From assembly GCA_041743835.1 (NCBI GenBank), contig JBGTLW010000169.1, forward strand, positions 1-5,756: a stretch of DNA of 5,756 nucleotides. Direction: 5' to 3'. Below the pieces are notes generated by a model that saw nothing but the letters and a program-made list of their open reading frames with translations, searched no databases and had not been told where the DNA came from. Numbering within the stretch: the stretch's first letter is position 1; each line of letters opens with the position of its first letter. The translations under genes and the position numbers were made by a program. Source of the DNA: JBGTLW01 sp041743835. GTDB taxonomy: Bacteria > Planctomycetota > Phycisphaerae > Phycisphaerales > Phycisphaeraceae. This document shows, piece by piece, positions 5,260-5,756 of this stretch.

Positions 5260-5269
5260 GTTGCCTAAC
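5255..5269. repeat. 15-base inverted repeat, start-codon side (GACATGTTGCCTAAC)
   Basis: On the minus strand it reads GTTAGGCAACATGTC and contains the lipoprotein start codon. GTTAGGC fits the integron consensus GTTRRRY, the expected 5' end of a gene cassette. The 60 bases beyond it do not show the stem arm found at 4513-4614, so any full attC upstream is of a different sequence or is degenerate. Confidence 0.95.
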
Positions 5270-5314
5270 AGTTGATTAGACGGATCACTCTATTCGCGGA
5301 ACTCGTGGGTCAAA

Positions 5315-5329
5315 CAGACTCCGAGTCTG
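5315..5329. repeat. Perfect 15-base palindrome CAGACTCCGAGTCTG
   Basis: Bases 5315-5320 pair with 5324-5329, and with the central CCG can form a very tight hairpin or a two-fold protein-binding site. It lies about 55 bases upstream of the lipoprotein start on the minus strand, so an operator is possible but unproven. Confidence 0.5.
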
Positions 5330-5445
5330 CCTATCCAGCGCCTGGCACGCAGCATCGTGCCGCCCGCTGACATGCAGTATAGCGACCATCCGCTCCGAAA
5401 ACCAAGCCTTAACAAGCGAGTTTGGCGAGTTTTGTGCGATCGGCG

Positions 5446-5519
5446 GGTGCCACACCTCGGCGTAGCCAATGTGTGCTTCCACGGCGGCACACATCAGCCT
5501 ACGGCTGAGGTGTGGCACC
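5446..5519. repeat. Long imperfect hairpin, REP/MITE-like palindromic repeat
   Basis: The outer arms GGTGCCACACCTC (5446-5458) and GAGGTGTGGCACC (5507-5519) are perfectly complementary. The middle (5459-5468 with 5495-5506) pairs with two bulged bases and a mismatch. The inner arms ATGTGTG (5469-5475) and CACACAT (5488-5494) pair perfectly around a 12-base loop. The resulting stem of roughly 28-30 pairs with small bulges is typical of dispersed extragenic palindromes or miniature elements. There is no T-tract, so a simple terminator is unlikely. Confidence 0.8.
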
Positions 5520-5585
5520 AGGCGGACTCCGAACCGACAACACTATTCTCCATCGCGGGCGTTGCAGGTCAAGTGCAGCCTGTGG

Positions 5586-5756
5586 TTAGGGCCCCTGCCG
5601 GAAGGCTTCTCGCTGCCGACTGCCGAGGTAGCGACCGCACTCCGGGCAAGTGAGGCCGCGCGACCCTCGCAGTTCATAGCCACAACGAGGGCACGGACAG
5701 GCGGCGTCCCGGCGTCTCAGAGAACTCGTCGCGAGCCAGCCGATTACCGTCGCAAC
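5586..5756 (-). CDS. C-terminus of a membrane protein with a zinc ribbon, cut by window edge
   Basis: Only the last 56 codons are present, ending at TAA (plus 5586-5588). The visible part starts VATVIGWLATSSLRRRD, which looks like the end of a membrane helix followed by positive charges (cytoplasmic side by the positive-inside rule). Next is CPCPRCGYELRGSRGLTCPECGRYLG. The two C-x2-C knuckles (CPRC and CPEC) with the 'CGYELRG' linker form a small zinc ribbon, a module that recurs at the C-termini or N-termini of many Planctomycetota membrane proteins of unknown role. The tail is SRQREAFRQGP. The stop lies 327 bases before the lipoprotein start at 5259 in the same direction. The function cannot be named without the rest of the gene. 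Confidence 0.78.
   Translation of the reverse strand, partial: VATVIGWLATSSLRRRDAACPCPRCGYELRGSRGLTCPECGRYLGSRQREAFRQGP

Larger units (their letters stand above)
5270..5585. other. 316-base stretch without a credible gene, rich in palindromes
   Basis: Frames stay open at 5285-5518 (minus, 77 residues) and 5357-5653 (plus, 98 residues). Both pass through the long hairpin at 5446-5519 and lack ribosome sites and family-like residues. I regard the stretch as intergenic repeat DNA between two leftward genes. Confidence 0.65.

Noticed and set aside
5263..5426. A second attC upstream of the third lipoprotein gene using GCCAAAC (minus, 5426-5420) as the far box
   Set aside because: The far box deviates from RYYYAAC and no convincing paired arms link it to GTTAGGC at 5269-5263.
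5285..5653. Small frames at 5285-5518 (minus) and 5357-5653 (plus)
   Set aside because: Both owe their length to the long hairpin repeat and have no start signals or domain features.
1..5756. CRISPR array, tRNA or rRNA genes, integrase or transposase body
   Set aside because: No evenly spaced repeats, no cloverleaf or rRNA-like stretches, and no recognisable recombinase domain within the window. The coiled-coil start at 1-86 is too short to call a transposase.

Overview
The window most likely comes from a GC-rich Planctomycetota chromosome. That is an inference from style, not from a marker gene. The pointers are a C-terminal zinc ribbon of the form CPRCGYELRG...CPECG at the right edge (a module very common in Planctomycetota), several small lipoproteins, and dispersed palindromic repeats. 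Most of the sequence is GC-rich, but the small gene at 1633-2061 is clearly AT-richer.

Layout. The left edge (1-86, minus) holds the start of a leucine-zipper-like protein. It lies 18 bases downstream of a coiled-coil lipoprotein gene (105-608, minus), so the two may form an operon. A 280-base divergent region then leads to a SnoaL/NTF2-like protein (889-1251, plus). Bases 1252-1632 carry no convincing gene but contain copy A of a repeat. A low-GC lipoprotein gene (1633-2061, minus) follows and sits between inverted repeat arms. Bases 2062-2463 carry copy B of the repeat, itself bounded by 35-base inverted arms. The largest gene (2464-4518, plus) encodes a GMC-family FAD oxidoreductase with an N-terminal gluconate 2-dehydrogenase subunit 3-like domain fused to it. 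Directly after it is an imperfect hairpin with the layout of an integron attC site (4513-4614). Next is a third lipoprotein gene (4621-5259, minus) that runs exactly from one copy of a 15-base inverted repeat to the other. Bases 5270-5585 hold palindromic repeats and no convincing gene. The right edge (5586-5756, minus) is the end of a membrane protein with a zinc ribbon.

The most interesting signal is a family of integron-like recombination-site sequences. GTTAGGC/GCCTAAC boxes occur at 2183, 4608 and 5263, a degenerate box (ACCTAAA) at 2284, and related stem arms at 1578, 2126, 2297 and 4531/4582. On the minus strand, the gene at 4621-5259 has the textbook gene-cassette layout: GTTAGGC, ATG, gene, stop, GCCTAAC, stem-loop. 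The other lipoprotein gene appears to sit inside the loop of a related site. No integrase is visible in the window, so mobility is a hypothesis. Functionally the genes look like unrelated accessory functions rather than one pathway; only the GMC enzyme and the SnoaL-like protein have recognisable folds.
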